In this document: positions 7,712 through 8,456 of the stretch, in pieces
How positions within the stretch are numbered: position 1 is the stretch's first letter
How the letters are laid out: each line of letters opens with the position of its first letter
NCBI GenBank assembly: GCA_903866355.1
Contig: CAIPNE010000392.1
Span: 1 to 8,456 of the forward strand
DNA: 8,456 nt
Direction: 5' to 3'
Source: an uncultured Gammaproteobacteria bacterium
GTDB taxonomy: Bacteria > Pseudomonadota > Gammaproteobacteria > Ga0077536
The notes under the pieces: generated by a model
The model's input: only the letters and a program-made list of their open reading frames with translations
The model's database searches: none
Told to the model about the DNA's origin: nothing
Program-made: the position numbers and the translations under genes

Positions 7712-8456
7712 GGCCGCAGTGAATCGAGATAAGCCCGCACCCCTAGCGCGATATCACGGGCTACAGCGCTAAATCCGACGCTGCGCGCAGCGCTCATATC
7801 CGCGCAGGTCCGATGCTGATAGGCGCCTAGCAGTTCTTCAGGGAAGGGAATGTAGCTGATAGCGCCGTGGCCGTGATGGGCTATCACTGCCTGCGCCACC
7901 TCGTTGAACGTCGCGGTGCGCCCCGTGCCACAGTTAAAAATACCGGAAACCGCGGTCTCCCCGCCGAACCACAGGGTTTGCGCCACGACATCATCAACAA
8001 AAACGAAATCCCGCGACTGCTCGCCCGCCGCCACACCATGCGAGGCACCAAATAAACGCACCGTAGCACCCTGTTGTAACTGCTGATCAAAGTGATACAT
8101 GACGCTGGCCATACGGCCCTTGTGCTGTTCGCGCGGCCCGTAGACGTTAAAGTAACGTAGCCCCACCACCCGGGTCCGCAACGTTGGCAAGCGCTGACGC
8201 ACATGTTGATCAAAAGCGAGCTTAGAGTAGCCGTAGACGTTCAGTGGTCGCTCGCAGGCAGGATCTTCAAGACAGACCTCGCTCAGACCGTACACCGCAG
8301 CACTTGAGGCATAGATAAACGGAATCTGGTGTTGTTCGCAGATATCTAGAAGGTCACGGGAAAATTCGAAGTTCGCCGCCATCATGCGCCGTCCATCCCA
8401 CTCCAAGGTGTCGGAACAGGCGCCCAAATGATAGACCGCGTCGACCTGCGCGCCGC
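7708..8456 (-). CDS. hldD: ADP-L-glycero-D-manno-heptose 6-epimerase HldD (5' end outside window)
   Basis: HldD is an extended short-chain dehydrogenase that inverts C6 of ADP-heptose, giving the donor used for LPS inner-core heptoses. The frame is open to the right edge, so roughly the first 60 residues, including the Rossmann dinucleotide loop, are missing. Visible are HLGACSDTLEWDG (codons near 8430-8392), YASSAAVYG, and PLNVYGYSK, where the YxxxK pair is Tyr at 8233-8235 and Lys at 8221-8223. RYFNVYGPREQHKGRMAS, RDFVFVDDV and GIFNCGTGR are strongly diagnostic of HldD. YIPFPEELLGAYQHRTCAD matches the substrate-binding end of the family and separates it from UDP-glucose epimerases. A TTG inside GACS context at 8425-8427 is not the start, because the homology continues upstream. 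Its TGA overlaps the waaA GTG, linking two consecutive LPS-core functions in one operon. Confidence 0.96.
   Translation of the reverse strand, partial: GAQVDAVYHLGACSDTLEWDGRRMMAANFEFSRDLLDICEQHQIPFIYASSAAVYGLSEVCLEDPACERPLNVYGYSKLAFDQHVRQRLPTLRTRVVGLRYFNVYGPREQHKGRMASVMYHFDQQLQQGATVRLFGASHGVAAGEQSRDFVFVDDVVAQTLWFGGETAVSGIFNCGTGRTATFNEVAQAVIAHHGHGAISYIPFPEELLGAYQHRTCADMSAARSVGFSAVARDIALGVRAYLDSLRP

Overview
This window is a gene-dense, GC-rich stretch of a Gram-negative chromosome. It most likely comes from a proteobacterium of the gamma or beta class. The evidence is a DusA-type tRNA-modifying enzyme, a riboswitch-controlled thiC, a TolC very close in sequence to the enterobacterial protein, and lipopolysaccharide inner-core genes (hldD, waaA). 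I saw no mobile element, CRISPR array, tRNA or rRNA. The species cannot be named from the sequence alone.

Layout from left to right. Positions 1-546 (+) hold the C-terminal part of dusA (tRNA-dihydrouridine synthase). It converges on thiC (574-2460, -) across a 27-nt gap that holds a GC-rich hairpin. The thiC leader (about 2461-2665) carries a complete TPP riboswitch aptamer and a legible expression platform around the thiC ribosome binding site. A divergent intergenic region of roughly 100 nt separates it from a plus-strand set: a protein-isoaspartate-methyltransferase-like protein (2763-3422), a single-domain rhodanese (3427-3741), tolC (3786-5165) and an isochorismatase-fold hydrolase of the ISOC2/YcaC type (5180-5755). 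Gaps inside this set are 4, 44 and 14 nt, so it reads as one operon.

The right part is on the minus strand: hldD (cut by the window edge, ending at 7708), waaA (7711-6443, overlapping the hldD stop as GTGA) and a small DEDDh-type 3'-5' exonuclease (6313-5747). The exonuclease end overlaps the end of the plus-strand hydrolase gene by 9 nt.

Functionally the window combines RNA modification, thiamine-pyrimidine synthesis under TPP control, and two envelope themes: outer-membrane efflux (TolC) and LPS inner-core construction (HldD makes the heptose donor; WaaA attaches Kdo to lipid A). Most of the window is ordinary housekeeping sequence. The points most worth a second look are the mutually exclusive pairings in the thiC leader, the methyltransferase-like protein that lacks the canonical active-site Ser/Thr, and the unexplained methyltransferase-rhodanese-TolC linkage.
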